From Rhinopomastus cyanomelas (taxonomy: Eukaryota; Chordata; Aves; Bucerotiformes; Rhinopomastidae): 64,000 bases of DNA. Where the stretch lies: assembly GCA_013400115.1 (NCBI GenBank), contig VXBP01007152.1, positions 186,001 through 250,000 on the forward strand. Reading direction: 5' to 3'. The notes below the pieces were generated by a model. That model was given only the letters and a program-made list of their open reading frames with translations, ran no database searches and was not told where the DNA came from. Below, piece by piece: positions 24,015 through 36,300 of the stretch. A program made the position numbers and the translations under genes. Positions within the stretch are counted from its first letter, which is position 1. Each line of letters starts with the position of its first letter.

Positions 24015-24470
24015 GCTCCACAATTCAAGAGAGAGATAGCCCAACAGAAGGCTACAAGGATGATTAAGGGACTTCAACACCTCTTCTGTGAGGAAAGGCT
24101 GTGGCTGTTTGGTCTGGAGAAGAGAAGGCTGAGAGGGGGTGGGTGTCAAGAGGACGAGGTCAGTCTCTTTTTGGTGATGCCCAGTAATAGGACAAGGAAT
24201 AACGAGTATAAGCTAGAAAATAGGAGGTTCTACCTCAATGTAAGGAGAAAAGTATTTACTGTGAGGGTGATGGAGCACTGGAACAGGCTGCTCAGAGAGG
24301 TAGTGGACTTTCCTTCTCTAGAGACTTTCAAAACCCAACTGGATTTGTTCCTGAGTGACCTGCCCTAGGTGATCCTGCTGTGGCAGAGCAAACTAAATCA
24401 TCTAGTTTGGACTAGATGATCTCTAGAGGTTCCTTCCAACGCCTAACTTTCTATTATTCTATGATTCCAA
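24015..24470 (+). mobile_element. CR1 LINE, about 455 bp 3' portion
   Basis: The plus strand encodes the ORF2 C-terminus in a nearly continuous frame: MIKGLQHLFCEERLW, FGLEKRRLRGG, VFTVRVMEHWNRLLREVVD. A short deletion after LRGG, compared with sibling copies, removes the DLINVYKYVR-like segment. It ends TTCTATTATTCTATGATTCC. Confidence 0.94.
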
Positions 24471-27400
24471 GCATTGGATGGACTTTCCTGGCCAGACCTG
24501 GAGAAGTGGGCTGGAACCGGTGTCTTCCCTCCCCAGGTTTCAGCACAATCTTGGGCTCTGGCCCCAGCAGGCTCCTTCGAGCATTTTGTTGACAGCTTGA
24601 TTTTCTGCCCCGCTCTGGCTTTGAGGAACCTTTTTCAGCTTCTTTGTTTTGACAGGAAATTCTATGACATTTTTCTCTGCCGCTGGCTTCCCCAGGCAGA
24701 GGTGACCTGCACTAGTTGAGCTCCTAGCACTGTCCTTCCACAGAGCAACCCCAGGCACCCGCCTGGGCTGCGGCGATGCTTGCCAACCTTGCAGCCTTTT
24801 CTCCCATCTTTTATTCAGAGCAGATGGTTCACTGGCCCCTTGGGGCTGTTGACTCAACCGCTTGCAGGGTGGAAAGAAATCCCTTCCTCCAAGGTGGGCC
24901 GTTGGCACGGAGCTGCACAGAGGGGGGGGTCTGTGCCATCCTCTCACAGCAGTTGTGGGGACAAGGTTACCTTGTCCTCTGCCAGTTCTCACTCAAAGAG
25001 AGTATGTGTGGGAGAACTAATTGCTGCCTTCTTTAATAGATAAACCAACGGGCTGCTTAATCTCTGATGACTGGGTGGATCCGGGGAACAAATTGAGAAG
25101 TCTTAAACACAACGAGTTACGTGGTCAAAAAGAGGAAGACTGCAACGGCAGGTTCTCTTCAGCTGCAAAGTTGAGGTGCCAGGCGCCGGAATGTGATGCT
25201 CTCCTCCATCCAAATAAAAGATCAGAGCAGGAGTTCAGGGGTGGGGTGGTCGGATATGGTAGGTCTGTGTCACAAGCTGGGCTCATCAGTTCCCATTGAC
25301 AGACTGTCACCGGGGAGATATTCCCCTCGGCACAGAACCAGATAACGCTGAGTCAAGCCCATGCCCTTCAGGAGGCTGCGAAGGCCCTCAGTTCCTACCT
25401 GATCGCTTCACGAGCTGCTGGAAGCGTGGGAAGCAGTGAGGAAGCACCAACTCCCCCGGGTTCAGTGCCTGGCTTGGCCAGTGATTTGCTGGATGCCCTT
25501 GGAAAAGCCAATTAAGGTTGCATTGCCTCGGATCTCTCAGCTGTACCATCCAGAGCTTTCCGCAAGCGCAATTAACTCGTAACCTGACCGCGGTTTCGAG
25601 CTTGCGGTTTGTAGGAGGAAGTCATGATTATTCCAAAAATCAGGTATTGGAAGTATTAATAGATTTTCAAGGCCTGGAGCGATGGCTGTGCTAATTTATT
25701 TATACAGCGTTTGTTAACCAGACCGCAGAACCGCTCCCAGCAGTATCTACACTGCCGGCGTGCCTGGGAGTCCTGGCCACGCTACCGCACACCCTCTAAA
25801 GAGATGTTAAGTCTGATTTAAAGATCTCAAGTGACAGAGACTTCATCACATCTGTAGGTCAGCTGTTGAAAGGCTTATTTACCTGCATTGCTGAAGTTAC
25901 ACCACAGCGCTTGGCTGAGTGCAGCCGGGATCAGCTCCCGCTGCGAGAAGATTAAAGAGCCGTAAATGTGAGCAATCTCTAACCCAAGTGGGAAGCTGCA
26001 GACGGTGACGGAGCGAGCTCTTTGCATTCTGGTGGATAAGCTGAATAGATTAGGGTCTAAGCCTCTCAGAATACAGAAGGGTTTTTTTGAGAGCTTAAAT
26101 CATTCCTGGAACTCTCTTCAATTTTTCCAGGGTCCTTCCTGGAGTTTTAGATGCCCAAACTGCAGAAAGTACCAGAACTGATTTCACGATGCGTCTAGAT
26201 GTGGCATCTCTGCACGACTTACAGTTACTTTTCTTACTCATTCACAGCTCACTTTTGCACTTGCAGCTACAGCCTTGTGCCGGTACTTCACGTCTGACTG
26301 GGTTTCTACCGCAACGGCCTGTTTCTGTTCCAGCAGAATTTTTTACTGTCTGTTTGCAGATACCAGCATCTCTTTACAACCTGATCAATGCTCAGACATA
26401 AGGGTAAGATAAGTGGCTGGATATTCGTATCTAAAATAACAAGAACCCGGACTCCAGTCTGAGTTGAAAAGCAGTCGAATTCACAGCTGGAGTTGTTCAG
26501 CCAAGACTAGAAAGGACACCCTGGATGGAGGCTGGAATTAACTTTCAAGGTGGGCTTTGCTGCTGGAGCACATCAAGCCTGGCGTTAAGCTCACTGTGGC
26601 TTTGAGCAAGAAGCAGCTGAGTGAATCACACAGGATGAGATGCTGCAGACGTGTGCTCTACACTTTTATTGCTGAAGCAAGAAGGCGAGGAGGCTGAGCT
26701 GGGTCAGCGGACCAAAGTGTAGCCGGGAGTGGGTGAGTCTGGGATATCTACACAGGAGAGAAGTGTTGGGGGATCTGGTTTTGGGGTGAACTTGTAGAGT
26801 AGGGTCGATGATCCCAGGGGTCTTTTGCAACCTGAATGATGCTATGAAATCTGAGTTACTGCACTATAGAAGTAAATGAGAAACAAAGCATTTCCATTAG
26901 AAACCACCTCAAGCCCCTTACTCCTTCAACAGGACAGCAGAACCATGGCTCTCCCCTTGCAGGGAAGGAGGAGAATGTGTTTTTATAAGGAGCTGTTGGA
27001 GTTTTGTCTCAAAGACCACCTGTACGTTCTGTTGTGACTCCTCCTCAGGTTCCAAACTTCTCCTTGTTATTCCTGTTGCTTTGCATTCTCCACCCCCAGG
27101 CTTGTGAGGAGCAAGCAGCCCAACGGTTCGCACAGCAGAGCAAAGCCCTGGCTCACCCCTGGATGAAACACTGGCAAATGCTGATGCTCTCACATTTCTT
27201 CTGTTGGTCACAGAGCAGTTAGATGCAGCCCGAGCCAGGCAGAAGGCTCTAGAGCTTGGCATGAGGAGCCTTCCTCTACTGAGCTGTGCCGAGCAGCTGG
27301 CACATGCCCTGTGCTCCCACCACAGCCCTGCTGTCATCGGCCTTAAAACACATCAATTTCCTGACGAGCACTGCAAATACTCCTAGCACAGATGACCCAC

Positions 27401-30090
27401 AGACTGCAGGGTCCAAAACCTTCACCTTGTCACTGCCAAGAGCTGGTGATGGCTACACTGACTGCTTCTAGAGCAGCTGGGTGGTGCCACTCTCCAAGGA
27501 GCGTCCTTGTACTGAGCTGTCATCCCTGCAGGAAGACAAATCAGGACAAGGGATGGAAGAGAGATGCAAAACAGTGGGAGAACAGACAGGGGAACCATCT
27601 CTGGGAAAACATTCAGTGGAAAGTGAAGAGGGTTTGTAGGTAGTAAAAAGAGAGGTTTCCCTGAATAGGAGGAAAGTTGTGGTAAGAAGCAAAACCCAAC
27701 CAAACAAAGCAGGACTTGGTTTAATAAAAAAAGACAGGAGAGTGGGAGAGACATCTGCAGAGAAACCTGGTGCTGAAAACTGCTTGTTTGAACTAAACCC
27801 TGGGCTGGCTAATTGCAATTAATAAATCCAAGTTAAAGAGCTCCATTTCCCTGCCAGGTGCCTATGTCCTGCTAAACAGAACAGACAGAGGTAGCAAAGG
27901 CAGAGCGTGAGGTGTCAGAGGGAAATACTGGAGGCTACTCCAAAGCAGCAGCAGATTCCAGTGTTGGCTTTTGAGGGGAATAGAGGGGAAATTGGGGGAA
28001 TGAAGAAGCAGAGATGAGAACTGCCCAAACCAAACCATGACTGAAAATCAGGAGCTCTGAAAGCAGCGGAAAGGGAAGCTGAGGGAAATGAGGACAAAAC
28101 CCTGTCTGACAGTAATTAAAGGAGGACAACTGCAGGTAGAGGGGGAAGGATTTGCAAGGGTGAAAGAGAAGAGCAAGTTCCTCTACACAACCTTGTGCTG
28201 CAAAACCATGATCAATCACATAATGAAATGTTTTGGCTTCTGGGTGAAGCCCTGAGGAGCACTTCCAGCTGCTGTGTTCAGATAGACAAATGTCATCTTC
28301 TGAAGGGTTCGCAGTGCTGTGTGTGGGGCTGGGCTGTGGGAGGAGGCAGTGCCACAGTCTACCTTGTCCTGTACTAGTGTCAGATAATCGATCTGAGGTT
28401 ATTGGGGTATATGATGGGTTGTGTTTTACGCCTGGCAATAAACGTAGTGTTTTCTTTGGGATGCTAATCAATAAAATATCTGCCCTGATTGCTATGGATT
28501 TATTCATTCATTAGGATGTTGTACAGCGATAACCAACACTCCCGCATTGCTACAGCCCCTGCAGCAACCACGGCAGAGCTCTCAGAAAACCCACTTTGCA
28601 CAGCAAAACTCAGCTTTTCAGACGGGGACAAACCTCTGAAACTCCCTGTGACCTCACCTCTCTGCTGGGATTCCAAGGAGTCACTGTCCATCACTTCTTA
28701 TTGCTGTGGACAATGGGCTGATGTTCATTTTCACCTCTTCTATCAACTGCTGCTGAATGGGAAGAGAAAACCTCTCTCTGCTTCCTTTCTACCTCAGTTC
28801 AGCAATGGATAACAAAGTGAAGATGTAAGCTCAGATACCCCACTGGTCACAAGGCACATTTGCAGCCTGCAGAGATGCTCTTCAGCACGGTGATTGGCTT
28901 TGATTAACAACAGTGACAAAAGCCCCTGATCCTGCCAAAGCAGCACTAAAACCTGCCCTGCACCAAGGTCTGGGTGTGCAGCGGTGGGGCTGCCGGCTCT
29001 CTCCCAACAACACCCAGCCTCTGCTGTGCCATGTTTACAAGGCCAGTGGGTTTTGTGCTGCTTCTGGCTCAGTGGGATCCTGCCAACATAACAAACCGCC
29101 TCTCTTTTACCTGGGAGGAAGCAAAACACTGAAGTCAGAAGATTAATTCTCACATGGCTCTGAAGCAGTTCCAGAGGGGCAGAAGTGATGCCGTGATGCT
29201 TCCAGCCTGGAGAGTGTGGGCTCAGGATGGGGCTGGGGGCTGAACTCACTGCTATTTTTTTTTTTTGGCTAAAACAATCTGGTTTTTCCTATTCTCATGC
29301 TTAGGACACCAGGCAGTCCCAGAACAAGGCTGCTGCTGCTTGTAGCATGATCCAGAAGAGAAGCCTCCTTTCCTGCCTCGCTGGTAGCTTCTTGCTTTGT
29401 TTTGGGGATGCCTTGACATCCCCTGCTCCTCCAGATGTGAATGTACATGCTGGCAGTTACTGTTAGCTCAGGCAATTACACTTCTGGGGTCTCTCTCCGG
29501 TCTCACCTCATCTGAGCAAGTGAATTAATCTTTCAGCATCTCGGTTTCCCTGCCTGTACAGCAGATAATAATGTGGGCACCACCCAGCGTGGCTTAATCG
29601 AAGTGCTGGCATCTCCCTGGCTGAGAGGGCTGCAGAGCTACGACGGGGTTTTTATCTGAGGCAAAGCAAAACACTGTTGCCTGCCTGGCTGTCTTTATAC
29701 CTGCTGAACTGTGGGCAGCCTGTGCCCACCCCTGAGATTTGGTGGGTCACCTCCCAGGACCTGCCTCCTGCTGTGACTCTGAGCCACGGGAGACTCTGCT
29801 TAAAATAATGGTGCTGGCACTGCTGCTCAGGATGATTCGGTTCAGCCAGTTCTCTTTTTCTGAAGCAGTGATTCCACTGACACTGCTTTTTTCCAAAACG
29901 AGGAAGGAAGAGGGAAGCATCATTCAATTAGAGATGAAAATACTGGCCTCGTTAGTTGCTTCTGAATGGGGCAGGAGGAAGGTGATCTGCAAACGACTCC
30001 TGTTGGGAGCAAGAATGTGCAGGGTGTTAAAAGTCTGCATTGCAAATAGCTGCCAGACTCGTGTGAGGAGAGCAAGGCAATGAAGAGAAG
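24471..30090. other. Long unique interval, one weak CR1-like remnant
   Basis: About 5.6 kb without a convincing gene. 25500-26100 is AT-rich with motifs such as GCTAATTTATTTATACAGCG and may hold a regulatory element. A degraded CR1-like end is at 26785-26850 (listed separately) and a 12-base T run at 29255-29266. A frame of 190 codons on the minus strand (27935-28507) has no recognisable domain. Confidence 0.4.
26785..26850 (+). mobile_element. Degraded CR1-like 3' end
   Basis: The plus strand reads GGTCGATGATCCCAGGGGTC, then TTTTGCAACCTGAATGATGC and TATG. This resembles the 3' end of an older CR1 subfamily but is heavily mutated. Confidence 0.45.
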
Positions 30091-30216
30091 AATCATAGAA
30101 TCATTAGGGACTGGAAGGGACCTCCAAAGATCATCTAGTCCAATCCCCCTGCCAGAGCAGGACCACCTAGACCAAGTCACACAGGAACACATCCAGGCAG
30201 GTTTTAAGAAACCCCA
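30091..30216 (-). mobile_element. CR1 LINE 3'-end fragment
   Basis: The reversed terminus GAATCATAGAATCATTAGGG runs to CATCCAGGCAGGTTTTAAGA. About 125 bp of the dominant family. Confidence 0.92.
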
Positions 30217-31058
30217 GACCCAGAGGGCTGATGTAGCTTGCCCTGCGTCGTGCATGGGGGGTAGGAACCACATCCAGTGTTCACGGGAGGGCAGGCCATC
30301 CCCTAGATCACAACACCTGTCCTCATCCGCTCTGCGTTATTCCTCACAGCACTACAGGGCATCACTCCCAGCCTCTCCTGTAGTGAAAAGTGACCCAATT
30401 AGATTCCAGGATGAAAATTTACCAATTAAGTAACTTTTCTACAGAGAAAATTGCTGTGCACATGCCATCTCTCTTCAGAAGGAGATGTCCATTAACGCTA
30501 ATTGTGCTAGTGGCTTTGGTAATGGAGACACTAGTCTATTTAGAGACGGAAGTACAAGCTTAATCCTATTCCAGTTACACCACTACAGATAGCAGCTGCT
30601 AATTACTTTGGTCACTAATTCTCTGGATCACAGCGTAGCCCATGATCCAGGGGGGAAAAGTTTTGTATCCCATTATCACAGCCCTTGCATCAACTAATGA
30701 CTATAAAAATAATCAACATGTTTAAATTAAGTTCTTTGTGCTCTGTGAGGGCTCTCTCCGCAGCACACGCTCGCTGGATGCTCTGCATTTCACTGCAGAA
30801 GTGTGTTGCCTCAAAGCTGGGACAGCTACTTCCTGGGGACTCCTGGTAGATGATGAGTGCTTTTTTGGCAGTAGTCCATCTTATGTCTACTTGGATTTTC
30901 AGGAGCGACTGAGTGGCCCTGACAGGAGTAGAGGAGGGTGAGCAAACTGGAAAGAAGGTAACTGGAGTAAATCAACTTTCTGAGACCCAAAGAGGATGGT
31001 AGGAAGAGACACTCTAGAGCTTGCAGACTCTCCACATTCCCCTGTAACAACAAAATTA
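30217..31058. other. Unique interval with an AT-rich candidate regulatory block
   Basis: 30400-30730 carries several TAATT-type motifs (CCAATTAAGTAAC, TTAACGCTAATTGTGC, GCTGCTAATTACTTTGG) and looks like a possible conserved noncoding element. No gene is seen. Confidence 0.35.
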
Positions 31059-31142
31059 CCCTCCTGCTGTGGCAGGGAGATCAGACTAGATGACCTTTTG
31101 AGAGCCCTTCCAATCCCTAATATTCTGTGGTTCTGTGACTCC
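31059..31142 (+). mobile_element. CR1 LINE 3'-end fragment
   Basis: The plus strand reads CCTGCTGTGGCAGGGAGATC, then AATCCCTAATATTCTGTGGT and TCTGTGACTCC. About 80 bp. Confidence 0.88.
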
Positions 31143-31337
31143 AAGAAAAATCCTGTAGCTCTGTAGCTATAGACATGGGAGTTGGGGCAGGCTGGATCCC
31201 TTCTCTGAAAACTCCTTTGTGTTCTCAGCAAAACATCCTTCCACACAACACATTGGCCATCTCCCTCAAATTTCAAATGTTCTTCGGAAAGCTGAGGATT
31301 TGCCTCAGTCTCTTCTAATTTACAGGTTAGGGACTGA

Positions 31338-31506
31338 GAATCACAGAACATTAGGGATTGGAAGGGCCCTCAAAAGATCATCTAAGTCCAATCCCTGCTG
31401 CTGGAGTAGGGTAAGACTACAGTATTGTCTCAAGATGTCCTACATGGGGCTCAAACCCATGACCCCAGGAACTCAGAGTCCCATGTTGGTTTGCTATCGA
31501 ATAATT
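31338..31506 (-). mobile_element. Candidate tRNA-Lys-headed SINE with CR1 3' tail
   Basis: Read on the minus strand, this segment has a tRNA-Lys-like head (31506-31435), a body of about 35 bp, and a CR1 3' tail of about 60 bp. The tail contains GATTGGACTTAGATGATC and ends AATGTTCTGTGATTCTC. Head, body and tail in this order and orientation match the design of SINEs mobilised by CR1 machinery, such as the tRNA-derived TguSINE1 of zebra finch (established example). The alternative is chance: an old tRNA pseudogene beside an independently inserted, very short CR1 end. No second copy of the whole unit is seen in this window. Confidence 0.5.
31435..31506 (-). pseudogene. tRNA-Lys-like pseudogene or SINE head
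   Basis: The minus strand reads ATGGGACTCTGAGTTCCTGG, then GGTCATGGGTTTGAGCCCCA, then TGTAGGACA. By my hand alignment about 37 of 49 positions match the 3' two-thirds of vertebrate tRNA-Lys(CTT). The T-arm stem ATGGG/CCCAT is fully paired, with loop TTTGAGC. Differences at GTCG, TTCGA, CACG and GGCG are the CpG-to-TpG/CpA changes expected from methylation decay. The anticodon position reads CTG rather than CTT. The 5' part (D-arm) is poorly kept, with TTATTCGATAG resembling TCAGTCGGTAG and a 6-base insertion. It is not a functional tRNA. Confidence 0.65.
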
Positions 31507-31566
31507 TTGAAAATCTCCCGGGTTCCCACAGTCTCTTCTCATTTTCTCATCCTATTCTGGTTAGAA

Positions 31567-31890
31567 ACATAGAATCATCAAGGTCGGAAAAGACCTTCAA
31601 GATCATCAAGACCAACCATCTTCCCTACAACCTCTAACCCAACTCCTGAAACACCATGTCTGCCTGTTTGATGGACCCCTCCAGGGATGCTGCCTCCACC
31701 TCCTCCTTGGGCAGCTTGTTCCAAGGCCTCTCCACTCTTTTTGTGAAGACCTTTGTCCTAAGATCCAATCTCATCCTGCCCTGGCACAACCTGACCCCGT
31801 TTCCTCTCGTTTTAGCACCAGTCCCTAGAGAGAAGAGACCAAGCCCTGCATCCCTACAACCACCTTCCAGGTAGATGATGATGAGTCTCT
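31567..31890 (-). mobile_element. CR1 LINE 3' portion, fourth subfamily
   Basis: The reversed end reads ATAGAATCATCAAGGTCGGA followed by ACCTTCAAGATCATC. The minus strand encodes QGRMRLDLRTKVFTKRVERP and WNKLPKEEVEAASLEG, the last part of CR1 ORF2. About 325 bp. It is distinct from the dominant family. Confidence 0.92.
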
Positions 31891-34800
31891 GCTCATCCAT
31901 CTTAAAGCAAGGGATGTGTTGGGCTGGGCAGTTTCTTTGCTCGGTGTCTTCCCTGGTGCCCCCCCACAGCTAACATCTGAGATGCAGGTGCTGTCGTGTC
32001 TCAGTGGGTGCACTGAGCCTTCAGGATAACTTTTTGTGACAGGCAGACAGGTGAGCGGCAGAAATCGCGGGAGGATTCACATGTCTTGCAAAGACGCGAG
32101 AACCAGCCTGAGAGCTCGCAGGATGCTGAAGCAGATGGTTCTGTGAGAGGCAATCCATTTTCTCCGTTTGGTGTGGTGGAAGGCACGTAAACATTTCCTG
32201 AGGAGACGACGACTCGTTGTCTTTCAATAAAAGGCATCTGCCCTCCACGCAGCCAGTGCCTGAACAAGGAAGAGAAGAGATAAAACTGGGGGGGGGGAAA
32301 ATTCCTAAAAAACACCAAGCAGGTTGTGTTTTTCAGTTCTTTGTTGGAAGGAGGATGAAGAGAGGGTGAATGCTCCTAATGATTATCTGCAAAGCATTCG
32401 CAGGCAGTAGCTTTGGGGAAGCCTGTGGCAGGTGAAGAGAGCACAGCAGCAAGCGCACGCAAATGAGGAGATACCTGCTCAAAGGAAAACAATGCATAAA
32501 ACATCCTGCTTATGCTAATGCATGATGATGACATTACGGGGCGCTGATTAGGAGATCAGTCTGACTTGCTTAGGGCTCCTTTTATCAGCAATATACTGCT
32601 TTTATTTAAGGTAGCTGGAACCTTGGCTCATTCCTTCTTGTTCGGCTGCTCCCTGAAGGGAGGTCCAGCTCTTTGGGGGATTAGCAGGGGAGGGAAGGTT
32701 CCTGCTCTGGGTCAGGGGTACCCTGCAAGTGAGACTCCAGAGATGGCCAGTGTTGGTCAGGGTGGCTTTTGTGCTTGACCTGGGTGAAAATGGGTCTCTG
32801 TCCATGTTGTAAACTGCATTGCTCTTGCTTCTAAGGATGCTCAGGTATGTACCAGCTCCTCTCCAGCTGTGCTCCCTGGAGAATACAGTCATGCAGCAGC
32901 AGGAAAAACACTGGAGCAAGTAACAGAGTAGCTCAGTTAGAAGTTTCCTTCTTGCTGTGTCTACAAGTGATTATGACTTCCCAGTTTTCACTGTGGGAAC
33001 ACCAGGAAGCGGCAGCAGTGCTCCAGCGGTATCAGCTGATACGGTCCCAGGTAGCAGCTTGGTTCTTCTTCAGTGATGCCCTTTACCAGGAAGACTTTTC
33101 TGATAAACAGCGGCCATTAGCACATTCTGCAAGTGCCTTTTCTAAGCCCATCTCATCTTGGCATCCATGACCTGCAGAGACTGGTTCCTAGCTCTACGAA
33201 TTGGCAAGAGATCGCGTTAACAGATGGCCTCGAGCGCACGCGTGCCAGGACTCGTTATGCGTCTCTTCTTCTTCCTTTTCCTTTTTTTAAGAGCTGCGCG
33301 TGGATTCGATCCAAGTACGCGGCAGCATCGCTCCCGTCTGGGACCGTGGCGATACACCTTTGTTGTACAAGGAAGGAGCGACGCACGCTCCAGTCCTCCC
33401 TCACATGCAGAAGGAGAGGAGCATCTGTCTGGTTTGAGTAAACAGCTCCAACAGCTGCACGATCGGCTTGGAGAGCCTGGAGTGGGCTGCTGGCAGCCTA
33501 CACAAAACCAGGCAACTGGGATCCATCCAGTCCTCAGTAGACTCCCAGTCTCAGTAGATTTTTCATCAAACAAAACCTCCAGCACTTCCTCAGCTGATAT
33601 TCCCATGGCAGCCACAGCACAGGAAGACAGGGGCTTGGAGTGGAATTTTCTGGCAAGTGGCAGCAGGCTGCTGACACTGGCTGCAGAAAGGACGAAGCTG
33701 ACTGGGATGTTCTGCTGCTCCGGGTGCGCTGCTGGATCTGCCTCTCATGGGTTGCAGCTGAAGGACATGGGCACTTCCTGATCTAACACCATTGGGCTGG
33801 AAAGTTTTACCTTAATCTGTAAGGTAACCTTCAGGTCTGGGTTGTTTACCTGATGGAGAAAGACCCATCCCTTTCTCTTCCAGAAGATCATTGGTGGTGA
33901 CTCTGCTGCCTCCCTGGTTGTGTCAGCCCCGGCTGTTTTCCTCCTGGGAGAAATATGTCATGCACCGATCTGTCAGTCACTTATTCAGAGACACTGAATC
34001 TCTTCAGAAGAAGAGCCCTGTTTTAAACGACATGTCATACTAAACTGTCTCATTACCTCCAAAGTGAGATGAAATGTGTTCTCTCTCCATGTGATTTTTT
34101 TCTACCCTACATCTCAGTGTTATCCTTCATTCGTGGGAATCCTGTTTCGCCGGGGAGATTACAGACTGGTCATAACCAAAGAAAAGGGAAGAAAGATTTA
34201 CTCCAATCATGTCAAAGGGACCTCGGTGAGTATTAGTTGATAAAGCATACACAGACCTCAGCACATCCTCATTGCCTGCCTGTGAGTTTATCTGGCTTGA
34301 TAAATGGGAGAAGTTTATAGAGCAGGCAGCAATTGATACGGGCGAGGGTTCTATCTCGAACCCTCCACATAAATTACTGGGTGCTTATCGGTGAGTAATT
34401 CCCTTGCATATGCTAACTGTCCACACACTTAGAGCCCATGGGAAAGACACTAGATAACCTTCGATTCACAATTGCTGGGGGCAATCTTCATGCTAAGTAA
34501 ATATTTCATCTGGTTCGGCCTCAAATGATGCATTGGTTTGCAAGCATCACCGGTCTGGTCCAGGTACGGTTACTCGAGGTGTAATGTTCTTTCAAAGCTG
34601 CTCTTCCTTTTTCTGAGCCTGCAATTTTTAGCTGTTCTTTAAGTAATTTAGCAGCCTGCTGCTCCTGCCTCATCTATTTTATCCGTTGGGTTTCTAATGT
34701 GACCATCCAGGTACCTGTCAGTAGATGAGCAGTTAACAACATGATCTTCTAGCTGCCTTGCTCTTGTTGTACATGCTCTACTGAGGGCACAAAATACCCC

Positions 34801-36300
34801 AAGCACGGTCTTGTTTTTGCTCACCAGACAACTTTGCCCACAATCCTTTCTTGCTACAGACCCGTGTGCTGAGCTGCAAAGGAAATATTTCTCTACTGAG
34901 CTGTGCAGGCTCAAGATCAGAATTCATCTGAGGCCGGGATACAGAGAGGGTGAAAGCCCAGCACTCAGAGAAAAGAGCATTTCCCAGCACTTAGACAGGT
35001 GAGTGACAAAGAGCATCCTCTTTTGACACAAGTCCCTCCACCCCAGCTTAATACAGATGTTGCAGAGTGTTTGTTTGGCATAAGCTGGCTTTGCAGCTCT
35101 ATTTTCTAGAAATAAAATCGCTATCTGAGCCTGGGAGTCAAAGTGGATTTCTTTCCCCCCACAAAGTAATTGTGTTGGCACGTGCAGCCCATCTTGGAGG
35201 CCAGCGCCAACCAAGCGCAAACGAAACCAAGGGGAAGTTCATCGCACAAAGAGAAAACTTCTGGCTGCTGAAAAGCTTGGGGCACCTTATGGCAGCAGAT
35301 CGACAGCAAACAGTCAGAAGCTGCTACTTCTCCAGCCACCAGGTGCTAAAGGCCACCCCACTGTGACCCAGCTCCTGAGCCAGGGGAATGTTCAGCCTTG
35401 CAGTGAAGGTGCAACTGCGATCAGCCGGTCGAGAGCATGTGGTCAGCGCTGCGGTGTGCTGGGAGCCAATCTGCTGTTCCTGCCTGGAGGGACACCACCT
35501 CCCACAGAGGGTGGGCACAAGGCTCCGGGCACCCCAGCTGCTGACTTTGACTGAAACCTGCTGCTGCACATTGGTCAGAGCACGCGCCTTCCAGCTAACC
35601 TGGAACAAGCCCAGCGAGAGAGTCAACGCTGGCCTCCCCATCCCAGCCCTGAAACAGGCTGGGAATCCTGATGAGAGCCTGAGCGCAAGACACTGTTCAC
35701 TCAACACTGTTCTCTGCTCTAACTTTTGCTGCCTAACAAATTGTGCTGATAAGTGCAATTTCCCCTGGAAATTATCGGTGAGGCTGGCTCTGTTTGTTTG
35801 CTGCATTTGCATTTCTCAGCCCTGGAAGAGGTGCTGATCCCATGTCTCATTCTTGGCATTGCCAGGGTCCCTGGCAGAAAGCTGTGCACAGATCTCTCCA
35901 CAGGGAAACACTTCATTAATCAAGTGTTGACAGACCTCACTATTTTTTTCACCCCATGATGGTCAAACATGTCAGTTTTGCTCCGCAAAGCTGCTGCCTG
36001 CAATGCTGCGTGGCACAGGTGCATCGCAGCCACCCCAGCGGTGGCAGCGGGACTGGCACTCAGCCTGGATCTTTTGGGAAAGGATCAGTGAGTGCTTCCC
36101 ACCAGGGCCCCGGGGTCTCGTACAGATGCAGACACAGAGCTTGTCTTTTGACAGGCTTCTTCCAGCTTCTGGGGTTTAACAGCTAGTGACAGCCCATTTC
36201 TCCTGGTCAGAGCCTCTGTGAATGCTGTGAGCTCTGCTATCATCTCTAGGCTTGTCTGTCTGTCTCTCTCTCAAAGCCAAGATTAACCCATCCTTTCCTT
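31891..36300. other. Long unique interval
   Basis: 4.4 kb without CR1. It includes motif-rich AT blocks at 32450-32600 and 34120-34600 that may be conserved enhancers. It also includes a CpG-dense spot at 33205-33400 and a frame of 185 codons at 33224-33781 discussed in the findings. No gene could be supported. A G run lies at 32289-32297 and a TCTG/TC run at 36252-36272. Confidence 0.4.
33205..33400. other. Short CpG-dense patch
   Basis: By eye there are about 20 CpG dinucleotides in 195 bp (for example CTCGAGCGCACGCGTGCC and AAGTACGCGGCAGCATCGC), while flanks are CpG-poor. It could be a small unmethylated island or simply a young sequence. No promoter motif is recognised. Confidence 0.5.

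Noticed and set aside
27935..28507. 190-codon minus-strand frame
   Set aside because: No recognisable family and no exon-like borders; likely chance.
33295..33325. GGATTCGATCC resembling a tRNA T-arm
   Set aside because: The stem does not pair at the right spacing and no anticodon or D-arm is found upstream.
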